46,650 bases of DNA, from positions 1 to 46,650 of the forward strand of contig NZ_JQJI01000017.1 of NCBI RefSeq assembly GCF_000745455.1. The letters run 5' to 3'. The stretch comes from Mesoaciditoga lauensis cd-1655R = DSM 25116. Its GTDB lineage: Bacteria; Thermotogota; Thermotogae; Mesoaciditogales; Mesoaciditogaceae. This document shows positions 1-7,882 of the stretch, in pieces (position 1 is the stretch's first letter; each line of letters begins with the position of its first letter). The notes beneath the pieces are model-generated. The model ran no database searches and had not been told where the DNA came from. It saw only the letters and a program-made list of their open reading frames with translations. Both the position numbers and the translations under genes were made by a program.

Positions 1-71
1 TTATCCTTGTCAGGATAATAAAAAGCAACGTCAAACTTTTCAGAAGAAATATCCACACCAACGTATACCAT
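1..71 (-). CDS. IS110-family transposase, N-terminal fragment (cut by window edge)
   Basis: The first 23 codons are visible and begin MVYVGVDISSEKFDVAFYYP. This matches the start of the DEDD (RuvC-like) domain of IS110-family recombinases, in which the Asp of GVDIS is the first catalytic acidic residue. A strong Shine-Dalgarno AAAAGGAGG lies just upstream of the ATG at 71. The rest of the gene, including the C-terminal serine-containing domain, lies beyond position 1, so integrity cannot be judged. It could also be read as a Holliday-junction resolvase-like protein, but the long non-coding leader favours IS110. Confidence 0.72.
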   Translation of the reverse strand, partial: MVYVGVDISSEKFDVAFYYPDKD

Positions 72-244
72 ACAGATTCCTCCTTTTCATAAACCCGTTA
101 GACGTCCGATCTTTTGAGGTCATTATTCTGAATCATGTTTGTGGAGGAAGCTAAATCCGAGACACAAGCTTACAGGCTTAAAAGATGTTCTAGCTTTCTG
201 CAGCAAACTTGATTCAGGCTTAAACCTACAATTATATTTTACAC
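72..244 (-). ncRNA. Possible bridge-RNA region of the IS110 element
   Basis: In the IS110 group the non-coding DNA upstream of the recombinase encodes a structured RNA of roughly 170-180 nt that specifies donor and target sites. The 173-bp leader here has the right size and position. It contains a TTTAAGCCTG motif twice on the minus strand. I infer an RNA from position and length only; I could not fold it. Confidence 0.32.
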
Positions 245-245
245 G

Positions 246-423
246 GAAGATGGAAAGAAGAGCGAATCCTTTCTGACAAGTACTTCGAGGATGAGATTTA
301 ATTTCTTTTTGATTAGCTTCGTGATTTGTAGTTACTTTTCACGCGTTTTTAGTCTCATTTTAGTTCATTCGGTCATTAACTTTGGTATTAACAATGCTTT
401 GTAACATTGACGCACAACGTGAG
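246..423 (+). mobile_element. Palindromic MITE-like repeat, copy A (type 1, long arm, truncated)
   Basis: Right-hand part of the dispersed repeat. Its arm from about 275 to 423 matches the long arm of copy C and ends in the type-1 terminus (TTGTAACATTGACGCACAACGTGAG-like). The end at 423 abuts the TAA stop of nnr (424-426). Its left part is missing where the IS110 leader begins. The core stub reads GAAGATGGAAAGAAGAGCG and then switches to the opposite arm at the inner TTCTGACA motif. Compared with copies B and D, this means the core is inverted relative to its arm. Confidence 0.7.
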
Positions 424-1968
424 TTAAACAGAAGCTAATTCTTTTAGAACTTTTGGAATGCTATCAACGAGGTCTTGTGGAATAAGAGAGGCCTCGTTGT
501 TATTTTCTGCATATACCTCAGCGCATCGACCGTGAACGTAGGCCGCTAATTTCAAGGCATCCTCTATACTTACACCTTGTGCCACAAGTCCGGCGATCAT
601 TCCGGTTAACACGTCGCCGCTTCCACCCGTGGCCAGTCCACTGTTGCCGGTAACGTTTAAAAAGTACTTTCCTTGTGGTGTGGCGATAACTGTGGTTGCT
701 CCTTTAAGCAAAACGTAAATATTTTTCTGGGTGGCAAAATCCAATGCATACTTAACAGGATTGGACAGTATATCTTTCACATCTTTCGAAATGAGTCTTG
801 AGAATTCACCTGGATGGGGAGTTATAGCCACTTTATCCGAAAATTCCACGTTATCTATGTCCTTTGCCAATAAATTTAAAGCATCAGCATCTAAAATTAA
901 CGGTTTATCAAAAGTGGATATCACCCATTTCACCACTTCTCCTGTTTCAAAATTGGTTCCAAGACCAGGTCCCATTGCCAACACATCGGCTTTTTCTAAC
1001 AACGCTTCTATGCTTTGCCTGGCATTTACAGCAAGAAATCCATCCTGAGTGGCCGGAAGCGGAAAAGATATGGATTCCGGCATGACGGATGTGACGATGG
1101 TATTAAAAGGTGCAGGAACGCCAACGGTTACAAGACCGGCTCCCACTCTCAAAGCGCCCGAAACGGTTAGAACCGGTGCGCCGGTATACTTGCTTGATCC
1201 GGCTATTATCGCAACTCTCCCGAATGTTCCTTTATGAGATAACCGTGGTCGCCTAGGTAGATATCTCTTTGCATCGTTAAAAGTTATAAGTTCTCCCTGT
1301 AAATCTATTTCATCCAGCAGACGAGGAGGAAATCCTATCTTCCCTATCTTTATTTTTCCGCACAATTCTTTGGCAGGGTAGAAAAGCATCCCTCTTTTCA
1401 ACATTCCAAAAGTTACAGTCATATCGGCATGAATGCTTTGCCCCAATATTTTGCCAGTGTTGCTCTCAACACCGCTGGGTAAATCGACAGAAACGGTGTA
1501 TCGGGAATTCTCGTTGATCAGTTCCATCAAAGCTTTGAGATCATCGGAAACCAAGTTCGATGCTCCTGTACCCAAAATCCCATCCAAAACCACGTCTGCA
1601 CTTTCAATCATGTTCTTTACTTTTTCTTTTTTTGAAGGATCGTATTTCTCAATTTTCACACCTATCTTTTTCAAGATGTCCAAGTGTTTTTGGGGCAAAT
1701 TTCCAGTAGGTTCTCCAAAAGCAAGCAAAACTTCAACGTTCGCGCCAGCCTCTATGAAATTTCTCGCAGATGCCATCGCATCTCCACCGTTGTTTCCTTT
1801 ACCCGCAACCACAAGAATGTTTTTCCCATAAAGAGGAGAGATTTCATCTTCAACGGCCAAAAAGAGAGAGATTGCCGCATGTTCCATCATCAGCCATCCA
1901 TCCACACCGTATTTGCTTGTGTTTTCTATTTCCAAAGCCCTCATTTCCTCTTTACTTACTATTCTCAT
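424..1968 (-). CDS. nnr: Bifunctional NAD(P)H-hydrate epimerase / ADP-dependent dehydratase
   Basis: Repairs hydrated NADH and NADPH (NADHX/NADPHX) formed by heat or by GAPDH. The N-terminal YjeF_N domain (about residues 1-210) epimerises the S and R forms. The C-terminal ribokinase-like domain (about 220-510) dehydrates them using ADP. Visible motifs are GKGNNGGD at residues 56-63 (epimerase nucleotide loop), GPGLGTN near 333 and TGGSGDVLTGMIAG near 447 (the anion hole and catalytic Asp of the dehydratase). The length of 514 aa is normal for the fused bacterial enzyme. The gene overlaps the preceding membrane-protein gene by 17 nt, so the two are probably translationally coupled in a three-gene operon. 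Its stop codon touches repeat copy A. Confidence 0.96.
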   Translation of the reverse strand: MRIVSKEEMRALEIENTSKYGVDGWLMMEHAAISLFLAVEDEISPLYGKNILVVAGKGNNGGDAMASARNFIEAGANVEVLLAFGEPTGNLPQKHLDILKKIGVKIEKYDPSKKEKVKNMIESADVVLDGILGTGASNLVSDDLKALMELINENSRYTVSVDLPSGVESNTGKILGQSIHADMTVTFGMLKRGMLFYPAKELCGKIKIGKIGFPPRLLDEIDLQGELITFNDAKRYLPRRPRLSHKGTFGRVAIIAGSSKYTGAPVLTVSGALRVGAGLVTVGVPAPFNTIVTSVMPESISFPLPATQDGFLAVNARQSIEALLEKADVLAMGPGLGTNFETGEVVKWVISTFDKPLILDADALNLLAKDIDNVEFSDKVAITPHPGEFSRLISKDVKDILSNPVKYALDFATQKNIYVLLKGATTVIATPQGKYFLNVTGNSGLATGGSGDVLTGMIAGLVAQGVSIEDALKLAAYVHGRCAEVYAENNNEASLIPQDLVDSIPKVLKELASV

Positions 1969-3382
1969 ATCCCTTACCTCCCGTTTTCATGAGTTTCATA
2001 GCCAATTGGTATTCCCTTTGGGCTTCTTCAAATCTTTCAATTCTCTCGTAAAAGTTTGCCAACTTAATATGCCATCTAAAGTCTTCAGGCGATTTTGAAA
2101 GTTTCTTGACGTAAAATCCCATTTCCATGTTTTTAAGGTTTAGAAATCTGTAAAAGGATAATCTAAGACGTGGAATCAACATGAAGGAAACTAAAAATCC
2201 GACGGCAATTGAAATGTAGTAATAGAAAGAAGAAAGTTCGTACTTACTCTGCTTTTTTTTATTTGAAGTGAGGAGTTCTGCCTGTTTGGAAGAAGTCTCA
2301 TCTTTTTGCGTTTTCCTGGTGTTTAAATTGGAATTAAGCGTAAGTGCCATGAGCTTTGAAGAGTTAGGATCTTTTGGGTATTTAGTGGCAAGTTCGCGAA
2401 TGTCGGATACAACATCCTTAGTCGTGTTCACTTTGGTTGTGCTGATCTTCTGAATCAACAGATCAAGGTATTCAGAAAATTCTTTAGATAGCGCTTCTTT
2501 ATATTGAAGGGGAAAATCCTGAATTGCCCTGTAAAAAGTTGGAACGTATCCAAGATACACATCCAATTTCTTGGCCGTTGAAAGTTGGCGCATGGCATTT
2601 GAAATGGAAGTGTAAAAAGACAAGTACTTTGCCGTCATGTATTTCCATTGGAGCAAATTTGGATCCATTTTGGTTTTTGAAAAAGATGAGATTAGACTCT
2701 CGAATTCCACCACGCTTAAACCACTATTTGCCTGTTCAACACTAAGCCCGCTAAGCCAGACGTACGTTTTCATGTACAAGGTGTGTATATCGTAAGGGGT
2801 TAAAATAGACGACAAAAACTTGGCACCGTCTTCATCGAAAACTTTCGGATTTAATCTTATTCCTTGAGCAAGGAAACTCCATAGCGATGAAGTATCTTCG
2901 GTTGGAAGAAAGTTAGAGATGTTCGGGATTTTGTAAAGGTACCTCATCTTTGCAAAATATTTCACGGCATCAGCGTACTCCCCGTGAGAAATATGGGAGA
3001 AGAAGTTTGAATAGTCTTGAACCACGTTCAGAACGTTAAAAACCAACGCAAAATCAGATGGAAGAATGGTTATGCTGGTAGATGAAAGAGATGAGTAAAA
3101 AGCATCTTTATTTTCTTCTATCACCGTTTGTGCTAAGTGAATTTCTGGCGTTGACTTTGTGCTTTCCAAAATTTTTATCTTAGAATACACCCGATTGGCA
3201 ACTTTCAAAACTGCTGGAGAAGACGGATCAGAGAGCGTCAATTTTATAACCTCTTGGCGCGCTTTGAACAAAGTAGAAGGATTTTGTGACAATCGTACAA
3301 TTTCATTCAAAGAAAGGGCAAAGGCGCTTGAAAAAAATAAAAAAACGAAAACAAGTAGTAGGAGTGACAAGTTTTTTCTCAT
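1952..3382 (-). CDS. Secreted/membrane-anchored TPR-like protein, function unknown
   Basis: 476 aa. It has an N-terminal signal peptide (residues 1-22, hydrophobic LLLLVFVFLFFSSAFA), then a long alpha-helical region typical of solenoid repeats. One C-terminal transmembrane helix (about 390-410, YYYISIAVGFLVSFMLI) is followed by a short TPR-like tail with WHIKLANFYERIERFEEAQREY. This predicts a periplasmic or extracellular helical domain and a cytoplasmic TPR stub. It lies 7 nt after a TolC-like envelope gene and overlaps nnr, so a role in envelope assembly or protein complexes is plausible. I do not recognise a named family. Confidence 0.72.
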   Translation of the reverse strand: MRKNLSLLLLVFVFLFFSSAFALSLNEIVRLSQNPSTLFKARQEVIKLTLSDPSSPAVLKVANRVYSKIKILESTKSTPEIHLAQTVIEENKDAFYSSLSSTSITILPSDFALVFNVLNVVQDYSNFFSHISHGEYADAVKYFAKMRYLYKIPNISNFLPTEDTSSLWSFLAQGIRLNPKVFDEDGAKFLSSILTPYDIHTLYMKTYVWLSGLSVEQANSGLSVVEFESLISSFSKTKMDPNLLQWKYMTAKYLSFYTSISNAMRQLSTAKKLDVYLGYVPTFYRAIQDFPLQYKEALSKEFSEYLDLLIQKISTTKVNTTKDVVSDIRELATKYPKDPNSSKLMALTLNSNLNTRKTQKDETSSKQAELLTSNKKKQSKYELSSFYYYISIAVGFLVSFMLIPRLRLSFYRFLNLKNMEMGFYVKKLSKSPEDFRWHIKLANFYERIERFEEAQREYQLAMKLMKTGGKGYENSK

Positions 3383-3388
3383 TTCATG

Positions 3389-4390
3389 TCAATCTCCAAA
3401 GTAAGTGTAAAGATACCATTCTTTCAAAAGCCTTATGCAATAGAGATCCCTTTCGTAGCCTGTAAGAGAAATTTGATTGGACACCTCATCAACTTCCTTC
3501 TTGGTTGCTTTGCCGTTTAAATATTCTCCGTACTTGTTTGAGTAAAGTTCAAACAAGCCCGCTATATGTTTATCGTAAGCTTCAACGATTTTAGATAAGA
3601 CGTGTATATCCCTGAAATATCTTCTTTTTTGGGCTTCTAATAATTTGTTTTCGTAATTGGAATTATCATTTTGAACCTTGGGATTCCAAGAGTAATTGAA
3701 GAAAGCTCCCAAATTCAACGTGTTTGAAAAGTCTGCTTTTATTCCAAAAGACAAATCAGAATCGTTCCCTTTGCTGTTTGCCGGAGAATAAGGGACATAA
3801 GTTTCGGGGATCTTGGGAATATTCAATTTTGGAAAATCCAATTTTACCAATTTTATGCTTAAAAGACTCCCAAGCGTTTCCAAATCATAATCGTATGCTG
3901 ACATTTCCAGGGTAATCTTGGCCTGGTTTTGAAGAGAAGAGCTCTCAGAAGAAAGCTGAATTACGTTTCTCTGTCTCAGCATCGCATCAAAAAAGAGAGA
4001 AATCACCTTGGACTTCAACTTCATTTTTTCACTCATATGGTCTACAAACATTTCATTCGAGAGTTCGTCATATTCAGTTGGGTTGAATTTCAAAGATATC
4101 TCCAATCCGTTATTTGAAAGTACCGCTGCAAGTTCAACTGATTTTGAAAACTCGATGTCAAAGGTTGCGCTACCATTTATCGTGGGTGTGGAAGAAAACG
4201 TAAGACCACTTTCTCCTTCCATGTTTGTTTTGGTAATGCCGGAAAGTGAAGAAAGAGATTTGGCATAATTCAAATTTGTCACGTCGTTTGCCAAATTCAA
4301 AAGCTCATCTAAGCTTTGCGCCCATAGAGATGTCCCAAAAATTGTGAATAAAACGATCAACAAAAACGCACTTACTCTTTTCTTACTCAT
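3389..4390 (-). CDS. Secreted helical/beta protein, possibly TolC-like outer-envelope protein
   Basis: 333 aa with a clear signal peptide cleaving near AQS (residues 24-26). The mature protein alternates amphipathic helices (FFDAMLRQRNVIQLSSESSSLQNQAK, and the helical C-terminus from about 250) with beta-rich segments (LGAFFNYSWNP). This pattern recalls outer membrane efflux (TolC/OEP) proteins, but it is shorter than the usual 400-480 aa and I cannot confirm the duplication seen in TolC. It is the first gene of the operon with the TPR-like protein and nnr. The GTGAAAA upstream of ATG 4390 is the likely ribosome binding site. Confidence 0.62.
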   Translation of the reverse strand: MSKKRVSAFLLIVLFTIFGTSLWAQSLDELLNLANDVTNLNYAKSLSSLSGITKTNMEGESGLTFSSTPTINGSATFDIEFSKSVELAAVLSNNGLEISLKFNPTEYDELSNEMFVDHMSEKMKLKSKVISLFFDAMLRQRNVIQLSSESSSLQNQAKITLEMSAYDYDLETLGSLLSIKLVKLDFPKLNIPKIPETYVPYSPANSKGNDSDLSFGIKADFSNTLNLGAFFNYSWNPKVQNDNSNYENKLLEAQKRRYFRDIHVLSKIVEAYDKHIAGLFELYSNKYGEYLNGKATKKEVDEVSNQISLTGYERDLYCIRLLKEWYLYTYFGD

Positions 4391-4431
4391 TTTTCACCGC
4401 CGTTCCTTTGTGCGAAATCTTTCGAACTTAC

Positions 4432-4438
4432 TTAAGAA
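4432..4438. repeat. Target-site duplication (left), TTAAGAA
   Basis: The seven bases TTAAGAA directly precede the CTCAT terminus of copy B and recur at 4804-4810 directly after its ATGAG end. This is the clearest target-site duplication in the window and fixes the ends of type-1 elements. Confidence 0.7.
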
Positions 4439-4803
4439 CTCATCTTGTGTGTGAGCCTTACGAAAGGTATTTACAAGAGAGACATTACAAAAATTCTCTA
4501 TGAGAACATATGAACCACATTTGACGACACTTTTTGATTTTAAAACCGCTTTTCAAGTGATCAAGACATTTTTTCGAAGCACTTGTCAGAACGGATTCGC
4601 TCTTTTTTCCATCTTACGATTCAAAATATGAGGCACGCTCAGACACTCATCCGTGGGTGCTTCGCTTTCTCGGCACATCCTGTGCCTCTCAACCTCATAT
4701 TTGTGAATCTTCAGATGGCGAGCTCATATGTTCTGACAAGTACTTCGAGGGTGAGATTTAATCCTTTTTTGAAATACTTTGTAACATTGATGCACAATAT
4801 GAG
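4439..4803 (+). mobile_element. Palindromic MITE-like repeat, copy B (type 1, complete, 365 bp)
   Basis: It begins CTCATCTTGTGTG and ends in the inverted form (GATGCACAATATGAG), giving imperfect terminal inverted repeats of about 30 bp. Inside is the shared core: TGTCAGAAC and GTTCTGACA mark inner inverted repeats. Within them AATATGAG/CTCATATT and GAGGCAC/GTGCCTC close a large stem containing further small hairpins. Copy B is flanked by perfect 7-bp direct repeats (4432-4438, 4804-4810). It encodes no transposase, and short ORFs inside it are non-coding by-products. It separates the divergent genes at 4390 and 4859, so its right end lies just upstream of the M23 peptidase. Confidence 0.85.
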
Positions 4804-4810
4804 TTAAGAA

Positions 4811-4846
4811 CTTCCCACATTTAAATATGATATCATACTTGGGAAG
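4811..4846 (+). promoter_or_regulatory. Inverted repeat overlapping the ribosome binding site of the M23 gene
   Basis: CTTCCCA (4811-4817) is the exact complement of TGGGAAG (4840-4846). The right arm overlaps the start of the Shine-Dalgarno AAGGTGGTGA (4844-4853). In RNA the hairpin, with a 22-nt loop, could mask the site. Its function is inferred. Confidence 0.35.
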
Positions 4847-4858
4847 GTGGTGAAAATT

Positions 4859-5692
4859 TTGAAGAGATTGCTCTCTTTTTTAATGTTGTTATCGTTTTTA
4901 TCAACTTTCTACATGGGGTATGTTCTTCGTTATTACACTATAAAAAAGGGAGATACTTTAAGCGTAATAGCTCAAAAATTGAATGCATCGGTAAGCTCCA
5001 TACTTGACATAAACCTGATGATAGATGCCGATAAAATTTACGCTGGCGAGAAAATAATGTACGTAAAGCCTGATGGAGTCTTTCAAACGATAAACAAGAA
5101 TCAAGCTTTGTGGTACATAGCCGCGGAATATTTCACAACGATCAAAGATATCTTATCCAACAACAGCATTAAAAATCCGAATTTGATCTTTCCGGGACAA
5201 AAGATCTTCATCCCTTTAAATATCATGTGCAAAACTTCCAACAAAAAAACGGGCGTTATTTGGCCCGTGTTTGGAGAGATCACATCTCCATACGGTTGGA
5301 GGATAAACCCAATTACACATAAAAAAGAATTTCACGCCGGTGTGGATATCGGTGCTCCAGAAGGTACGCCTGTTTTTTCAGCTATAAGAGGAGTTGTGAC
5401 GTATGCAGGATGGTATGGTGGGTATGGAAATATGATTCAAATTTTCGACGGCCATATGCTTACAAGATATGGGCATCTTTCTAAAATAGACTGTTACGTT
5501 GGCGAACACGTCAAACAAGGAATGTTAATAGGAAGAATAGGTTCAACGGGTTTGAGCACAGGCCCTCACCTTCATTTTGAAATAAGAATAAAAGGAACGC
5601 CTTACAATCCATTGGGATATTTGCCCTATGCGTATTGGTCCGGAGAAGGTAAAAAAACACCCACTCCTTTCCAAGAAGGAATGGGCTATTGA
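4859..5692 (+). CDS. LysM-domain M23 metallopeptidase (peptidoglycan endopeptidase)
   Basis: A secreted or membrane-anchored murein hydrolase of 277 aa that should cut peptide cross-links during wall growth or division. It has an N-terminal hydrophobic signal, a LysM domain (YYTIKKGDTLSVIAQKLN), a second LysM-like segment ending in FPGQKIFIP, and a C-terminal M23 (lysostaphin/NlpD-type) domain. The zinc and catalytic residues are intact: HAGVDIGAPEGTPV supplies His and Asp, and HLSK and GPHLHFEI supply the others. I place the start at TTG 4859, because the in-frame GTG codons at 4847 and 4850 fall within the AAGGTGGTGA ribosome binding site. It stands alone between repeat copies B and C. Confidence 0.9.
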   Translation: MKRLLSFLMLLSFLSTFYMGYVLRYYTIKKGDTLSVIAQKLNASVSSILDINLMIDADKIYAGEKIMYVKPDGVFQTINKNQALWYIAAEYFTTIKDILSNNSIKNPNLIFPGQKIFIPLNIMCKTSNKKTGVIWPVFGEITSPYGWRINPITHKKEFHAGVDIGAPEGTPVFSAIRGVVTYAGWYGGYGNMIQIFDGHMLTRYGHLSKIDCYVGEHVKQGMLIGRIGSTGLSTGPHLHFEIRIKGTPYNPLGYLPYAYWSGEGKKTPTPFQEGMGY

Positions 5693-5699
5693 AGAATTG

Positions 5700-6092
5700 C
5701 TCATTGTGTGTCAATGTTACAAAGCATTATTAATGCCAAATATTGTGAATAATAAAATGAACTAAATGGGACTAAAAATGCATGAAAAGTAACTACAAGG
5801 CACGAAGCTAATCAAAAAGAAATTAAATCTCACCCTCGAAGTACTTCTCAGAACATATAAGGTTGGGAGGCACAGGACGTGCCGAGAAAGCGAACCACTC
5901 ACGGACGAGTGTCTGAGCGTGCCTCATATTTTGAATTGTGAGATGGAAAAAAGAGCGAATTCGTTCTGACAGGACTTCGAAAAAAATGCCTTGACCGCTT
6001 GGAAAGCGGATGCTAAATCAAAAAAGTGTTGCCAAACGCTGCTCGGGTGTTCTCCTTGTAATACCTTTCGTAACCTTTGTGCACAAGATGAG
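5700..6092 (-). mobile_element. Palindromic MITE-like repeat, copy C (type 1, long arm, 393 bp)
   Basis: Complete copy in the opposite orientation to B. It starts CTCATTGTGTGTCAATGTTAC and ends GTGCACAAGATGAG. Its left arm carries about 85 extra bp shared with copy A (GATTAGCTTCG on the other strand). It fills the whole gap between two convergent genes: it starts 7 bp after the peptidase stop and ends 4 bp before the dnaJ stop. It could therefore serve as a two-way transcription terminator. No exact target duplication is visible. Confidence 0.8.
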
Positions 6093-6096
6093 TAAA

Positions 6097-7248
6097 TTAT
6101 CTATGAAAAAAACTTTTCTTCTTTTTCTTTATGTCTTCTCCGGAAACTTCCGCGTATTTTCTTAAAAGCTCTTCTTGTTCACTTGTAAGAGATTTCGGAA
6201 TTACGACGTTTATTTTTACAACGTGATCTCCTCTCCGCCTTCCATTAACGGTGGGAAATCCTTTTCCTTTCAGGCGGAACAAAGTTCCCGGTTGCGTGCC
6301 AGCGGGAATATCCAACAATTCTTTTCCTTCGATGCCGTCTATCTCTATGGTATCTCCTAAAGCTGCCTGGACGAAAGAAATGTTTACTTCGCTGTAAACG
6401 TTTGTTCCTTCTCTTTTGAGGTTCGATGGCATTCCCTTTATTTTGATTATTATGAAAAGGTCCCCATATGGACCGTTGTTATCCCCAACATGGCCACCGT
6501 TTGCAACCCTCATTCTTCCGCCATCTTCGACGCCGGCGGGAATTTTTACTTTTATCTTCCTCTTTTTGATGACTTTACCGCGTCCGCCGCAGACAGGGCA
6601 TTTTTCAGTTATTATCTTTCCCGTACCGCCACACATGTCACAAGTTGTTTGTGTTGTCATCACGCCAAATAGAGTTCGTTGCTGGACGGTTATCACACCC
6701 GTTCCATGGCATTTTGGACACGTTTTAAAAGCCGTCCCGTTTTTTGCACCCGTTCCATGGCATGCTTCACAAGTTTCATATCTGGTGTATTCGACTTCCT
6801 TCTCCGTGCCGTACAGAGCATCCTTAACATCTATCCAAACGGTTGTGTATATATCTTCGCCTTTTGTTTGACGTGCTCTAGACGCTCCACGGTGGGTTCT
6901 GGTTTCTTGGCCGAAAAAAGTTCCAAATATGTCTTCCAGATCATCAAATAATCCTCCACCGAAGGGACTATCCCCAAAGGGATTTCCTCCTCCGCTCCAT
7001 CCCTGGGACGTTCCGCCACTTGGATGACCAACGTATCCAAATTTATCGTATTGTGCACGTTTTTGAGGATCCGATAGCACCTCGTACGCTTCCCTTATCT
7101 CTTTGAATTTTTCTTCAGCTTGCTCTTTGTCATCTTTATGAAGATCTGGATGCCACTTTTTAACCAAATCTTTGTACGCTTTTTTGATCTCTTCAGTGGA
7201 AGCGTTTCGAGATACCCCTAAAACCTCATAATAATCTTTCTTCGCCAT
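6097..7248 (-). CDS. dnaJ: Chaperone protein DnaJ (Hsp40)
   Basis: Co-chaperone that stimulates DnaK ATPase and delivers unfolded substrates. The 383 aa show all classical parts: a J domain (residues 4-70) with HPD at 33-35, a Gly/Phe-rich linker (about 75-115), four zinc-binding CxxCxGxG repeats ([32 protein letters not shown]; about 155-225) and C-terminal substrate-binding barrels. It is a full type I DnaJ. It is the last gene of the hrcA-grpE-dnaJ operon and starts 2 nt after grpE, so expression should follow the CIRCE/HrcA heat-shock switch. dnaK is not in this window. Confidence 0.98.
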   Translation of the reverse strand: MAKKDYYEVLGVSRNASTEEIKKAYKDLVKKWHPDLHKDDKEQAEEKFKEIREAYEVLSDPQKRAQYDKFGYVGHPSGGTSQGWSGGGNPFGDSPFGGGLFDDLEDIFGTFFGQETRTHRGASRARQTKGEDIYTTVWIDVKDALYGTEKEVEYTRYETCEACHGTGAKNGTAFKTCPKCHGTGVITVQQRTLFGVMTTQTTCDMCGGTGKIITEKCPVCGGRGKVIKKRKIKVKIPAGVEDGGRMRVANGGHVGDNNGPYGDLFIIIKIKGMPSNLKREGTNVYSEVNISFVQAALGDTIEIDGIEGKELLDIPAGTQPGTLFRLKGKGFPTVNGRRRGDHVVKINVVIPKSLTSEQEELLRKYAEVSGEDIKKKKKSFFHR

Positions 7249-7250
7249 TT

Positions 7251-7868
7251 TCAGTCACCATCTTTTTTACTGTCTTTTTTCTCATCACCGTTCTTGTTGT
7301 TTTTGTTGGATACGTTGGAATGGCTATGAACGGCGACTTTAACCTTAGCCGGCCTTATAAGTCTTGAACGGAATTTATATCCCTTTTGCACCACTTCAAC
7401 TATGTCCCAATCTTCATGCTCTGAACTTTCAACCCTTTCAACGGCATCATGATCAAAAGGATCGAATTTCCCCTCACTTTTTATTTCTTTCAGCCCTTCC
7501 GAAACGAGTACATCTTTGAACTTGTTGTATATGATCGTCAACGCATCGTACTCCAACGATTTTTTATCTTCAAAATTATTCAGAAGTCGTTCCATATCAT
7601 CAAGAACGTAAACAAGTTTTTCAACGATATTTTTGTTTGCATAATCCATGGCATTTCTTATTTCTTCATCTTTTTCCCTTCTAGCATTTTCAAGTGCTGC
7701 TTTGCTTCTCTTTGCATAATCTTCGAGTTCTTTCGCTCTTTTTAAACAATCTTCAAGCTCCTTTTCCTTTTCTTCATGAGGATTTTTTGTTTTATGCTGT
7801 TTTTTTTCTTTTTTTTCTTTATCTGAAACTTTTGAAATTTCATCCTTTCTTTCTTTTTTTTCGCTCAT
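7251..7868 (-). CDS. grpE: Nucleotide exchange factor GrpE
   Basis: Exchanges ADP for ATP on DnaK. 205 aa: a highly charged Lys/Glu-rich N-terminal coiled coil (residues 1-100), then the conserved beta-domain with [13 protein letters not shown] and the C-terminal [18 protein letters not shown] signature. I choose ATG 7868 (MSEKKERK) rather than the upstream in-frame GTG, because GAGAGGTGATAACA directly before it is a good ribosome binding site. The C-terminus has an unusual Asn/Lys/Asp-rich tail of about 20 residues. It sits between hrcA (14 nt) and dnaJ (2 nt). Confidence 0.97.
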   Translation of the reverse strand: MSEKKERKDEISKVSDKEKKEKKQHKTKNPHEEKEKELEDCLKRAKELEDYAKRSKAALENARREKDEEIRNAMDYANKNIVEKLVYVLDDMERLLNNFEDKKSLEYDALTIIYNKFKDVLVSEGLKEIKSEGKFDPFDHDAVERVESSEHEDWDIVEVVQKGYKFRSRLIRPAKVKVAVHSHSNVSNKNNKNGDEKKDSKKDGD

Positions 7869-7882
7869 TGTTATCACCTCTC

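Larger units (their letters stand above)
1..244 (-). mobile_element. IS110-family insertion sequence, 5' (left) end only
   Basis: The window opens inside an insertion sequence whose transposase reads leftwards out of the window. About 173 bp of non-coding DNA separates the transposase start (71) from the point near 245 where a chromosomal palindromic repeat begins. A long non-coding leader ahead of the recombinase gene is the arrangement of the IS110 group. There is no terminal inverted repeat, as expected for the family. The right boundary is inferred only from where similarity to the other repeat copies starts. Confidence 0.6.

Noticed and set aside
1433-1831. 132-codon plus-strand frame opposite nnr
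   Set aside because: Antisense shadow of a certain gene; no ribosome binding site and no recognisable domain.
6416-6871. 151-codon plus-strand frame opposite dnaJ
   Set aside because: Lies antisense to the highly conserved zinc-finger region of DnaJ; its Pro/Cys-rich content mirrors that gene.
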